Shown: positions 11,332 to 19,147 of the stretch, one piece after another
How the letters are laid out: the number at the start of each line of letters is the position of its first letter
How positions within the stretch are numbered: the stretch's first letter is position 1
Source of the DNA: Aliikangiella sp. G2MR2-5
GTDB lineage: Bacteria; Pseudomonadota; Gammaproteobacteria; Enterobacterales; Kangiellaceae
Length of the DNA stretch: 64,000 nucleotides
Assembly (NCBI RefSeq): GCF_015687155.1
Contig: NZ_JADPQF010000009.1
Coordinates: forward strand, 33,976 to 97,975
Direction: 5' to 3'
Program-made: the position numbers and the translations under genes
The notes under the pieces: generated by a model
Told to the model about the DNA's origin: nothing
Databases searched by the model: none
What the model saw: the letters and a program-made list of their open reading frames with translations, nothing else

Positions 11332-11619
11332 ATGCAAATTAATTTAACTGGCCACCATTTAGAAATCACTGAATCTTTACGTAATTATGTTCATGAAAAA
11401 TTCGAACGGATCGAGCGTCACTTTGATCATATTAACAATGTCCATGTGATTCTACAGGTTGAAAAGCTTCGTCAAATTGCCGAAGCAAAATTGAATGTCA
11501 ATGGCGGAGAAATATTTGCAAATAGTGAGTCTGAGGACATGTATGCTGCAATAGATACCTTGATCGATAAGCTTGATCGCCAGGTGATCAAACACAAAGA
11601 GAAGCTGATCCGACACTAA
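11332..11619 (+). CDS. hpf: Ribosome hibernation promoting factor HPF
   Basis: A 95-residue short-form HPF/YfiA-type protein that binds the decoding region of the 30S subunit and promotes 100S ribosome dimers in stationary phase. The opening 'MQINLTGHHLEITESLRNYV' and the later 'DMYAAIDTLIDKLDRQV' segment are characteristic. The short form implies that dimerisation also needs RMF (family knowledge). The AAGGA ribosome-binding site is well placed. A terminator follows before ptsN. Confidence 0.96.
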   Translation: MQINLTGHHLEITESLRNYVHEKFERIERHFDHINNVHVILQVEKLRQIAEAKLNVNGGEIFANSESEDMYAAIDTLIDKLDRQVIKHKEKLIRH

Positions 11620-11665
11620 GGCATCAAATTTTTATCTATTTAGTAAAAAATAACTAAAAATATCG

Positions 11666-11712
11666 GGGTCGATTGTGCTAGAGTTATGCCTCAATCGACC
11701 CTTAGTTTTTTT
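11666..11712 (+). terminator. Terminator between hpf and ptsN
   Basis: A 10-bp stem GGGTCGATTG (11666-11675) / CAATCGACCC (11692-11701) with a 16-nt loop, followed by a T-rich tract. It lies just 17 nt before the ptsN start, so it may act as an attenuator that separates rpoN-hpf from ptsN expression. Confidence 0.85.
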
Positions 11713-11728
11713 ATCGCCAATTTGACCC

Positions 11729-12190
11729 ATGAAAATCAGTCAAATCCTATCGCCTGAAGCGACCTTTTGCAGTGTTTCCATTTCGAGTAAAAAGAAAATT
11801 CTGGAAAAAGTCAGTGAAGAAATGTCCAAATCTATTGATTGCCCTGCCCAGGACATATTTGAAAGCCTGTTTGCCAGGGAACGTCTGGGAACTACAGGTT
11901 TGGGAGAAGGTATTGCGATCCCCCATGGTCGAATAACAGCCTGTGAAAAGGCCACTGCGGTCTTTTTATTACTGGATGAGGCAATTGACTATGATGCGCC
12001 AGACGGCAAGCCGGTGGACATTATTTTTGCCATTTTGGTTCCAGAAAATGCTAATAGTGAGCAGCTAAAGTTTTTAGCTGAGATTGCAGAAGTTCTATCA
12101 CAGCCGAATGTTGTATCTCAAATTCGCCATGCACACTGTGGTGATGCTTTGTTTCAAATTATCGATCAGGCAACTCAAAGACTTCATTAA
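11729..12190 (+). CDS. ptsN: PTS IIA-like nitrogen regulatory protein PtsN (EIIA-Ntr)
   Basis: Phosphoacceptor of the nitrogen PTS relay (EI-Ntr, NPr, EIIA-Ntr), which in relatives regulates potassium transport, the stringent response and sigma-54-linked functions. The 153-residue protein has the EIIA-fructose/mannitol fold. The phosphorylated His66 is in GIAIPHGR, preceded by the conserved 'RERLGTTGLGEG' segment. Followed by rapZ and npr, as in E. coli. Confidence 0.96.
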   Translation: MKISQILSPEATFCSVSISSKKKILEKVSEEMSKSIDCPAQDIFESLFARERLGTTGLGEGIAIPHGRITACEKATAVFLLLDEAIDYDAPDGKPVDIIFAILVPENANSEQLKFLAEIAEVLSQPNVVSQIRHAHCGDALFQIIDQATQRLH

Positions 12191-12278
12191 TACATTAAAT
12201 TTTACTAACATTTAATGGCAATTTAACGCGGCAACGCTAGACTTATAATTAGAAAGTCCATTTTAATAACGGAATGAA

Positions 12279-13133
12279 ATGATGAAGCGAATCATCGTTA
12301 GTGGTCGCTCTGGATCGGGGAAAACTGTCGCCCTTAGAGCCCTGGAGGATCAAGGTTTTTATTGTGTTGATAATATTCCTATCAAATTGATTCCAGCCCT
12401 TCTGGAGCAGGTTGAGTCCCATTATCCCGGCCTGGCGCTAGGTATTGACGCAAGAAACGTCACCCATACCGTAGAAGAATTTGACGCGCTTATTCAGCAG
12501 ATAGAACAAAGCCAATACCACTTTGAAGTCGTATTTATTGATGCCAACGATGCAACATTACTAAAAAGATTTAGCGAAACTCGCCGACGCCACCCAATGA
12601 CAGTTGAAGGACTTTCTTTGTCGGAAGCGATAGAGCAGGAAAAAAAGCGACTGGAGCCAATTAGCCGGTATGCTGAACTTGTGATCGATACCACCTCCAA
12701 ATCGCCACACGAACTTTGCGAAGTGGTTATAGAAAGAGTGCTGGGTAACAAATCATCAAGGCTAAGCTTGTTGTTTGTCTCTTTTGGCTTCAAATACGGC
12801 GCCCCAAATGATGCAGATTTCGTGTTCGACGCCCGCTGTTTGCCCAATCCTTACTGGGACGAATCATTGCGTCCATTCAGTGGTAAAGATCAAGCCATCA
12901 TAGAATATCTGGAGAACCAGCCGGCGGTACAAGAATACTACTGGCAGCTCAAAGTATTCCTGCAAACCTGGATACCAAAGTTTGAGCAGGATAATCGAAA
13001 CTACCTGACAGTGGCTATAGGCTGCACCGGGGGCCATCATCGTTCGGTTTACGTCGCAGAGAAGCTGGCAAAGAACTTCTCGCCAGTCTACCCTGAAATT
13101 CAAATCAGACACAGAGAGCTGGACAAACATTAA
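12279..13133 (+). CDS. rapZ: RNase adapter protein RapZ
   Basis: A 284-residue RapZ (YvcJ/YhbJ) protein with an N-terminal Walker A GRSGSGKT (about residues 8-15) and a C-terminal domain containing 'FGFKYGAPNDADFVFDARCLPNP' and 'GCTGGHHRSVY' signatures. In enterobacteria RapZ binds GlcN6P and sRNA GlmZ and directs RNase E cleavage, controlling glmS; whether a GlmZ-like RNA exists here is unknown. Two adjacent ATG codons (12279 and 12282) are both usable. npr follows 3 nt after the stop. Confidence 0.96.
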   Translation: MMKRIIVSGRSGSGKTVALRALEDQGFYCVDNIPIKLIPALLEQVESHYPGLALGIDARNVTHTVEEFDALIQQIEQSQYHFEVVFIDANDATLLKRFSETRRRHPMTVEGLSLSEAIEQEKKRLEPISRYAELVIDTTSKSPHELCEVVIERVLGNKSSRLSLLFVSFGFKYGAPNDADFVFDARCLPNPYWDESLRPFSGKDQAIIEYLENQPAVQEYYWQLKVFLQTWIPKFEQDNRNYLTVAIGCTGGHHRSVYVAEKLAKNFSPVYPEIQIRHRELDKH

Positions 13134-13136
13134 TCT

Positions 13137-13400
13137 ATGCCAACAATTACTTGTCAGGTTGTCAACCTAAAAGGAATGCACGCCAGAGCAGCTGCACAGA
13201 TAGTCAAGCTGGTTTGTGGCTACCATAGTCAGGTTACTTTAAGACATAAAGACAAGGAGGCTCCCGCCGATAGTCTGATAAAGCTATTAACCTTAAATGC
13301 TCCCCAGGGGTCGACAATTACCATTGAAGCAAGAGGAAACGATAGCGAACAAGTTCTTGAAGCTTTGAATGAACTTTTTGCAATAGGATTTGGAGAGTAG
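13137..13400 (+). CDS. ptsO: HPr-like phosphocarrier NPr
   Basis: An 87-residue HPr-family protein of the nitrogen PTS. The phosphorylated His15 is in GMHARAAAQIVKL, and a Ser-containing 'PADSLIKLLTLNAPQGSTI' segment corresponds to the regulatory serine region of the fold. It would pass phosphate from EI-Ntr (PtsP, not in the window) to PtsN. It is the last gene of the conserved cluster and is convergent with the LysR regulator. Confidence 0.95.
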   Translation: MPTITCQVVNLKGMHARAAAQIVKLVCGYHSQVTLRHKDKEAPADSLIKLLTLNAPQGSTITIEARGNDSEQVLEALNELFAIGFGE

Positions 13401-13429
13401 GTTTTCCGTTGAAACCGAAATCAATCCAG

Positions 13430-14341
13430 TTACCCTGCCGCCATAATTTCACCAGCTTCATCTTGTACAGTTTGCAGTAACCAGTCAGTAAATGCCTTTA
13501 TTTTAGGTCGCTGCGCTGACTCCTTAGGGCATACGATATCGTAAGAAAAATCACTTTCCAGCATTAGCTCGAAAGGTCTGACAAGTCGACCAGCCTGAAC
13601 TTCGGCTTGAGAGAGTACAATATGCCCCATAGCAATTCCCTGCCCATAGATTGCGGCCTGTTGCACCATTGAGGTGTGACTAAAAACGGGCCCCTGATTA
13701 AGGTTGATACCTTTCACTCCTGCAAACTTTAGCCAGCGACGCCAGTCATTTGTATTTCCGTCATGCAACAAAGTATGTCTGCGAAGATCTTCTGGCGACT
13801 GCAGTGGTTTATCTCCTTCGAGCAAGGCAGGCGAGCATAAAGGGGTCAGGCGCTCACTTAAGAGAGTAACTGAGTGCATACCCGGATAATCGCCGGTATC
13901 ATAATAGATCGCGACATCAACATCTTCACGCACAAAATCAACTGTCTCATCACTCGCTTTAAGGCGAACTTCAATATCTGGATATAGCTGATTAAAACGA
14001 GATAGCCTCGGAACTAACCATACCGTTGCAAAAGTAGGTACCACGCTGACGGTTAAGGCTCCAGAGGCTCTTTGCGCTTTGATTTCTTCAGTTGCATTGC
14101 TAAGAATTTCAAATATATCTCTGATTTTCGGCCAATAGTTCTGACCTTCATCAGTCAATAGAAGCTGCCGATTTCTTCTAACGAAAAGCGGCACTCCCAG
14201 AAACTCTTCAAGTGATTTTATCTGATGGCTAACAGCTGCTTGTGTCACAAAAAGTTCATCTGCGGCGCGAGTAAAGCTTAAGTGTCGCGCCGCAGCCTCA
14301 AAGGCCCTCAGGCTTTTAAGTGGTGGTAAACGTCTTCCCAC
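13430..14341 (-). CDS. LysR-family transcriptional regulator, GcvA-like
   Basis: A 303-residue LysR regulator with an N-terminal winged HTH (about residues 8-66; 'LKSLRAFEAAARHLSFTRAA' followed by 'VTQAAVSHQIKSLE') and a periplasmic-binding-like effector domain. The GcvA-type opening 'RRLPPLKSLRAFEAAARHLS' is conserved with regulators of glycine cleavage and with AmpR-like relatives. No glycine cleavage or beta-lactamase gene is nearby, so the target is not identified. It is divergent from a promoter and structured RNA region (14395-14841), which could be its target or simply a neighbour; gcvA lies next to the sRNA gene gcvB in enterobacteria. Confidence 0.85.
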   Translation of the reverse strand: MGRRLPPLKSLRAFEAAARHLSFTRAADELFVTQAAVSHQIKSLEEFLGVPLFVRRNRQLLLTDEGQNYWPKIRDIFEILSNATEEIKAQRASGALTVSVVPTFATVWLVPRLSRFNQLYPDIEVRLKASDETVDFVREDVDVAIYYDTGDYPGMHSVTLLSERLTPLCSPALLEGDKPLQSPEDLRRHTLLHDGNTNDWRRWLKFAGVKGINLNQGPVFSHTSMVQQAAIYGQGIAMGHIVLSQAEVQAGRLVRPFELMLESDFSYDIVCPKESAQRPKIKAFTDWLLQTVQDEAGEIMAAG

Positions 14342-14394
14342 ACACCTCTCCTAATTCATTAGTTTTTCTAATGTGAAACATTATAATTGATCGT

Positions 14395-14423
14395 TTGAAA
14401 AGGTACAAATCGATGCGTATAGT
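14395..14423 (+). promoter_or_regulatory. Sigma-70 promoter of the putative ncRNA
   Basis: TTGAAA (14395-14400), a 17-nt spacer and TATAGT (14418-14423): near-consensus hexamers at the ideal distance. Predicted transcription start is near 14430. It fires away from the LysR gene. Confidence 0.65.
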
Positions 14424-14539
14424 TCGCCCTGTGTTCAGCAGCGACTGTTCACACTACTGAAACATGATTGGTATACGCTATTTTGTAAACCGCTAGTTTC
14501 TGCTGATGACAAAGCTTTGTTAATCAGTAAATTTTCCAG

Positions 14540-14720
14540 TTATGCAGGGCGTTATTCGCTTCTGACTAACTAACACTCTAACAGAGTGTAGTCCTCCGCG
14601 GATGGTTAGTCATGGAATTAGAGGCTATGCCTCGAGATACATTGACTTGTATCAATGCTTGCCAGGTTAGTCTGCCCAATAATGGCAAGCACAGGGTTGA
14701 GAAACCCAAGTTTTGAGAGT
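14540..14720 (+). ncRNA. ssrS: Candidate 6S RNA (SsrS-like)
   Basis: What is seen: a small hairpin ACACTCT-AAC-AGAGTGT (14573-14589), immediately followed by CTCCGCGG (14594-14601) and GGTTAGTCATGG. Further hairpins follow at 14621-14633 (GAGGC/GCCTC), 14636-14653 (GATACA/TGTATC), 14657-14690 (GCTTGCCA/TGGCAAGC) and 14694-14707 (GGGTT-GAGA-AACCC). The order small hairpin, CTCCGCGG, TGGT resembles the 5' side of the 6S RNA central bubble in E. coli (hairpin, then CTCCGCGGTTGGT), and the CTTGCC hairpin could correspond to the 3'-side hairpin. GACTAAC (14564-14570) can pair with GTTAGTC at 14666-14672. The closing stem could not be aligned convincingly and the boundaries are estimates. A GcvB-like or novel RNA is the alternative. 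Confidence 0.45.
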
Positions 14721-14813
14721 TGTTTTTTGTTTCTGTCCCAACAGAATTTAATTAGTGAATGCTGTGGCCTCCTACCCCTTTTTTGGTCCTAAATTTCACA
14801 GCAAATTACTAGT

Positions 14814-14841
14814 AAGGCTTGCATTGCAAGCCTTTTTTTTT
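14814..14841 (+). terminator. Strong terminator ending the ncRNA region
   Basis: AAGGCTTGC / GCAAGCCTT stem with an ATT loop, followed by an uninterrupted run of nine T. There is no plus-strand protein gene immediately upstream, which implies a non-coding transcript. Confidence 0.85.
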
Positions 14842-14945
14842 GCCTGAATTTCACGGTATTATCTAAAGCTATCAACAACTCGACAAAAACCAGCACAACT
14901 TGAAAAAGCTCAGTTGCTGGAAAATGGCAGGAGCAAGCTACAGCA

Positions 14946-15923
14946 ATGTCCACAAATGTGAATACACAGGATAATAACCTACATCGGCAACCTCATCTTA
15001 CCGAGTCGTTAATAATGGTGGAGCCGCTGGACTTTGGATTCAACCCTCAAACCGGGCTTGATAACGAGTTTCAACACCAGCCAAGTTCAAATCAGTCTGA
15101 GGAAATCAAGCTTTCTGCCCAGAAAGAATTCAATCAAATGGTTGAAAAACTGTCTCGAACAGGCCTCGAAATCATCACTCTTGGAAAACCACATACAAAA
15201 GCTCCCTTGCCTGATGCAGTATTTCCCAACAACTGGTTTTCTACCAGAAATGACGGAACTCTGTTCATCTATCCCATGAAAACTGAGAATCGTAAAGCCG
15301 AAGTACAACAGGACTCTCTTTCACAGAAGCTATCTGGAGAAGGCTACCAGATAAAAAAAGTGATGGATTTAAGAAATCAGTATCAACCGAAAGTTGCTCT
15401 TGAGGGCACTGGAAGTCTGATATTTCACCATCCAAGCTCACAGGTTTTTGCCGCTATCTCAGAGAGGTGTGACCCGGAAGCTTTCAAAGAATTTTGTGAC
15501 ACCTATGGTTACCGAGCTAACCTGATGCAAACCAAAAGCGCGAAAGGAACACCTATTTACCATACCAATGTTCTAATGAGTTGCGGTGAAAATTTTGCGC
15601 TGATAGCTGAGCCGGTAATTTCTGATGACATTAGCTCACAACAAACTTTGTCGAATCTGCGGGACATTGTTAGTGACGTAATCACTATCAGTGAAGCGCA
15701 AATGGCGGAAAACTTTTGTGGCAATATTTTACAAGTAAAGAATAATGAAGGTACTCCTCTCATTTTGATGTCGCAATCAGCATTAGAAGGATTTAACCGG
15801 GCTCAGATTAAAACCCTTGAGGCTCATGGTGAGATAGTTGCCTGCGCCATTCCCACTATAGAATATGTAGGGGGGGGAAGCGTTCGTTGTATGCTCGCAG
15901 AGAACTTTCTTCCCAGAAGATAG
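14946..15923 (+). CDS. CtlX-like amidinotransferase-fold hydrolase
   Basis: A 325-residue protein of the arginine deiminase/amidinotransferase superfamily. It carries the 'FGFNPQTG' N-terminal element, 'AVFPNNWFST' (residues about 99-108), 'EGTGSLIF', 'YHTNVLMSCGE' and the C-terminal 'GGGSVRCMLAENFLP' with the likely nucleophile Cys315. These motifs match the CtlX/citrulline-utilisation type hydrolases (guanidino or ureido substrates). The exact substrate is not known here and no arginine or citrulline catabolic genes are adjacent. It ends 84 nt before the kinase gene on the same strand, so the two could be co-transcribed. The start is the first ATG of the frame; no strong ribosome-binding site was seen. 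Confidence 0.8.
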   Translation: MSTNVNTQDNNLHRQPHLTESLIMVEPLDFGFNPQTGLDNEFQHQPSSNQSEEIKLSAQKEFNQMVEKLSRTGLEIITLGKPHTKAPLPDAVFPNNWFSTRNDGTLFIYPMKTENRKAEVQQDSLSQKLSGEGYQIKKVMDLRNQYQPKVALEGTGSLIFHHPSSQVFAAISERCDPEAFKEFCDTYGYRANLMQTKSAKGTPIYHTNVLMSCGENFALIAEPVISDDISSQQTLSNLRDIVSDVITISEAQMAENFCGNILQVKNNEGTPLILMSQSALEGFNRAQIKTLEAHGEIVACAIPTIEYVGGGSVRCMLAENFLPRR

Positions 15924-16007
15924 CAGGGTTACATCGCGATTAAAGGAAATTCCGGACTTTTGGGTCTAAAATGGATATAACGTAAAATATCCAGAATAAA
16001 TAGTTCT

Positions 16008-17705
16008 ATGGGATTTCCGCTCCTCGACGGATACAAAATCAATAAAGAGTTTGCCTCTGGCGGTATGGCGAAGATTTATGATGCGGTTCAGATATCCCTT
16101 AACCGCCCGGTAGCCATCAAATTTCTAAGCAAGCAGCTTCTGACTCATCGAGAAGCCAAAGAGCTCTTTGAGCGAGAATCATTGATTATTGCTCAGCTCA
16201 ACCATCCAAACATCGTTCAGGTGATCGACAAAGGAATCTCAAAAGAGTCCCAGCCCTATTTTGTTATGGAGAAGCTCAAAGGAATTGATCTTTCCCAATT
16301 ACTTGGTGGTGGAGAGCTCCCATATAGCAAGAAGATGGATATCGCTATTCAACTGTGCAAAGGGTTAGCCTATGCACACAAAAACGGTGTTATACATCGA
16401 GATATCAAACCTTCAAATATCATTATTGATCAACACGGTGATGTAAAAATACTCGACTTTGGTATTGCACTGGATAGTGAACAGCAATCGCCGGATTCAA
16501 CACAATCAGCAGTCATGGGAACGCAGGGATATGTTGCTCCAGAGCAAATCGATGATTATAGTAACGCAACCTTCGTGAGCGATATTTTTTCGGTCGGGGT
16601 GCTTTTGTATGATCTTTTCGGCAAACCAGCTAAGGATGGAAAAAGAAGAGCGGATGCTCGACTGGATAATCAACTACCCTCTGACCTCGTCAAATTAATA
16701 AAGAAATGCGCACATGAAGATCCTCAACAAAGATATCAGTCATTATCATCTGTTCGTGATGAATTGCTGCGAATATCTCAAGGTACTCACCTTGGGAATA
16801 CTGTCAAACAGGCCAAAAAAGACAATGAGGATCTGACCAAGAACTTTAATCTTCTGGATATATTAAGCGACCAAAAATATAAGAAAGTTTATTTATTTCA
16901 GAAAAAGAGCAATAAGCAACTACTCGTTATTAAAAGAACTGTCGGTGATAGTTCCGGGGTGAAAGAAGCCAAATATCTGTCAAGCCTGAAACATCCAAAC
17001 ATTGTCAATATTTATGCTGCGGTGAAATCAAAACAGAACTCAACTGTAATCAGTGAGTATCTTCCCGGCGGAAGTCTGAGCAATCAACTCATCCAGGATA
17101 TCGGAGAGCAGGAATTTTTGGTCCAGGCCTGTCAAATATGTTCAGCTCTTTATTTCGCGCATCAAAATAAAATTCTCCATGGCAATCTATCTCCGAATAA
17201 TATTTTGCTTGATGAAAAACAGAATCTTAAGTTAACCGACTTTGGGCAAAAAGCGAGCGCAAATGACAACCCCGAAGAAATCAAGGCTTACCATCCTCCC
17301 GGTCAACAAGGTCTTTGTGAGCAATATGACATCTATTGCATGGGTGCAATATTTCACCATATGCTATACGGCGTTCCTCCGGGGACCTCTACACCAAATT
17401 CTCATCGAAAAGTATCTTTCCGTCTCGAAAAGTTGATTGATTCGATGTTAGCGCTCGATCCTCAACATCGCCCCTCCACCGCCCAACAAGTCCTGGTAGA
17501 ACTGCAGCGGATCGCAAATAACCCTGCAAACAAGAAGCTGAAGTCTCAGATGGGGGAAGATAACGACGATGCTTTCTTTCGAAAGAGAAAGCGTACCAGA
17601 AGAAAAGCTCAGGAAAAAAACAGCAATAGCTTGTGGCTTTCAATCCTGCTGGTACTTTCGTTAATGCTTAACGTCGCTTTAATTGTACGAGAATTAGTTA
17701 AATAA
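16008..17705 (+). CDS. Tandem Ser/Thr protein kinase-pseudokinase with C-terminal membrane anchor
   Basis: A 565-residue Hanks-type kinase. Domain 1 (about 8-265) is complete: Gly-rich loop FASGGMAKIY, Lys38 in VAIKFL, HRDIKPSN (about 129) and DFGIAL (about 149), followed by the GTQGYVAPEQ activation segment. Domain 2 (about 280-510) keeps the VAIK-like lysine (LLVIKRT) and a DFG, but the Gly-rich loop is lost and HRD is replaced by HGN (about 389-391), so it is probably a pseudokinase. A basic stretch (RKRKRTRRK) precedes a single transmembrane helix (about 542-562). The kinase is cytosolic with no sizeable extracellular sensor. It is convergent, 29 nt apart, with a triple-FHA protein that is an obvious candidate phosphothreonine-binding partner. 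Confidence 0.88.
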   Translation: MGFPLLDGYKINKEFASGGMAKIYDAVQISLNRPVAIKFLSKQLLTHREAKELFERESLIIAQLNHPNIVQVIDKGISKESQPYFVMEKLKGIDLSQLLGGGELPYSKKMDIAIQLCKGLAYAHKNGVIHRDIKPSNIIIDQHGDVKILDFGIALDSEQQSPDSTQSAVMGTQGYVAPEQIDDYSNATFVSDIFSVGVLLYDLFGKPAKDGKRRADARLDNQLPSDLVKLIKKCAHEDPQQRYQSLSSVRDELLRISQGTHLGNTVKQAKKDNEDLTKNFNLLDILSDQKYKKVYLFQKKSNKQLLVIKRTVGDSSGVKEAKYLSSLKHPNIVNIYAAVKSKQNSTVISEYLPGGSLSNQLIQDIGEQEFLVQACQICSALYFAHQNKILHGNLSPNNILLDEKQNLKLTDFGQKASANDNPEEIKAYHPPGQQGLCEQYDIYCMGAIFHHMLYGVPPGTSTPNSHRKVSFRLEKLIDSMLALDPQHRPSTAQQVLVELQRIANNPANKKLKSQMGEDNDDAFFRKRKRTRRKAQEKNSNSLWLSILLVLSLMLNVALIVRELVK

Positions 17706-17734
17706 AAGTCTGATTTATTTTTATTCGCCTGGTT

Positions 17735-18898
17735 TTAAATAACACCAGAAAAAACCAGCGCAGCAACAATAGCGGCAATAGCGATCAAACCAATAACCAA
17801 CTTTCCACTACTGGCACTGCTTTGCATTGGTTTGGCGTAATCCAATGGTTTATCACCAACGGATTGAAACTTCAGCAGAGTTCCTCCGACTACAAGTTCA
17901 TCGCCATCTTGCAAAATAGCCTTGGCTTGCATTTTGCCATTGACCAGGAGACCGTCTGCCGCACCATTATTCTTTATTTCCCAGCCGAGCTCTGTTTCAG
18001 TCAAATAAACGTGTCGTGCAGAGACACTCTTTTCACTTGTAGACAAGTGATGTCCCAACATACGAGAAATATGATTCTCCGCATTCGTTATTTCGAACAC
18101 TTTTCCCAAAGCATCAGATGACAACCCGTGCATAAAAACCTTGTGACTTGCTTTACCGTCCTTACTTATTACTTTACCATTAGATTTTGCTTTCGATTTT
18201 TTAGGCTTTGACACAGCATCTCGAACAACGGTTCTTGGTTTTGCTTCAGTATTCCCCTCAGGTCCTACAAGACTAAAAATAAACTCGTCCAGCCTGATTT
18301 CATCACCGTTACGCAACTCACAGGATTTAACTCTTTCGCCATTGACATAGGTTCCATTCGAAGAACCGAGATCCTGAATAGTCAATTTATCTTTATCAGA
18401 ATGAAATTTGGCGTGCTTTCGTGAGACGTAACTCAAAGGAACAACAATATCACAAGCGTTATCTCGTCCAAGTACGGCTCCGCTGGTAATTGAAAAGTAT
18501 TGACCTTCAAGTGGTTTGGTAAGCGCTTTTAACATCCAGGGGCTCACCGCCTGACGAATAACAGTTTTTGGAGCGTCGTGTTCGGGTTCGTTAGATCTGC
18601 GACTTCTCTCGGTTAAAGGATCAATGATTTCCAGCTCACTCTGACCAAGTCTGATGATATCCCAAGCCTTTAGTTGTGTTTGTTTGACAATAGGCACCTC
18701 ATTGACAAAAACACTTCGCTTGGCGCTAATGTTTTTAAGCACCAGTTCGTCTTGCTGAATCACAATCTGGACGTGTTTTCCGTCCACGCCTTCATCAGAA
18801 ACAACAATTTGACAATCCGGATCGGAACCAATCTCTAGCGTGGAGTCGACTAACCACATTGCTGGCTTCCTTCGATCCTTGAATTGAATTTTAAGCAT
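17735..18898 (-). CDS. Triple-FHA-domain membrane protein
   Basis: A 387-residue protein with three FHA domains and a C-terminal transmembrane helix (about 365-385). FHA1 (about 1-95) is degenerate at the Ser-x-x-His position (GKHVQI). FHA2 (about 115-210) is canonical, with LGRDNACDIVV, SRKHAKF and LGSSNGTYVNG. FHA3 (about 255-350) keeps RMLG, SARHVYL and VNG but lacks the usual SSNGT. A Lys/Ser-rich linker (about 215-245) separates FHA2 and FHA3. FHA domains bind phosphothreonine. Pairing with the neighbouring convergent membrane-anchored kinase suggests a phospho-signalling or scaffold role at the inner membrane (inference). Confidence 0.85.
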   Translation of the reverse strand: MLKIQFKDRRKPAMWLVDSTLEIGSDPDCQIVVSDEGVDGKHVQIVIQQDELVLKNISAKRSVFVNEVPIVKQTQLKAWDIIRLGQSELEIIDPLTERSRRSNEPEHDAPKTVIRQAVSPWMLKALTKPLEGQYFSITSGAVLGRDNACDIVVPLSYVSRKHAKFHSDKDKLTIQDLGSSNGTYVNGERVKSCELRNGDEIRLDEFIFSLVGPEGNTEAKPRTVVRDAVSKPKKSKAKSNGKVISKDGKASHKVFMHGLSSDALGKVFEITNAENHISRMLGHHLSTSEKSVSARHVYLTETELGWEIKNNGAADGLLVNGKMQAKAILQDGDELVVGGTLLKFQSVGDKPLDYAKPMQSSASSGKLVIGLIAIAAIVAALVFSGVI

Positions 18899-19071
18899 CA
18901 GAGTAGGAATTCCCTATTTTATTGTTGTATTTTCAGAAATCAGTTAAATAACTTAAGTAGTTACTTTTTCAGCCATATAATAACTGTAAATCAAGGATTT
19001 AAAAATAAAATTTTGCCTGTATGAAAGGGTTTCTGTACTAAGTTTAGTTGATTTAGGCTAGATTTTCGGCA

Positions 19072-19096
19072 GAAAAAGCCGGGATACCGGCTCTTT
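19072..19096 (-). terminator. Terminator of the DUF819 gene
   Basis: On the minus strand an AGCCGG-type stem (19077-19082 with 19087-19092, GATA/TATC loop) is followed by TTTTTCT, about 50 nt past the stop codon of the DUF819 gene. Confidence 0.7.
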
Positions 19097-19147
19097 CTCA
19101 CAAATTTGAGAGTGTTTCAACTACTCTCCTCTACCTGTGTATGATGT

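Larger units (their letters stand above)
14342..14945. other. Intergenic region with a probable ncRNA transcription unit
   Basis: 604 bases with no supported protein gene. In order it holds a near-consensus promoter (14395-14423), a stretch of short hairpins around a CTCCGCGG motif (about 14540-14720) and a strong terminator (14814-14841). Together these outline a non-coding transcript of about 410 nt or a processed shorter RNA. Confidence 0.6.

Noticed and set aside
14395..14841. GcvB sRNA as the primary call
   Set aside because: Position beside a GcvA-like gene is suggestive, but the GU-rich seed region of GcvB was not found, whereas the hairpin-CTCCGCGG element resembles 6S RNA; kept only as an alternative.
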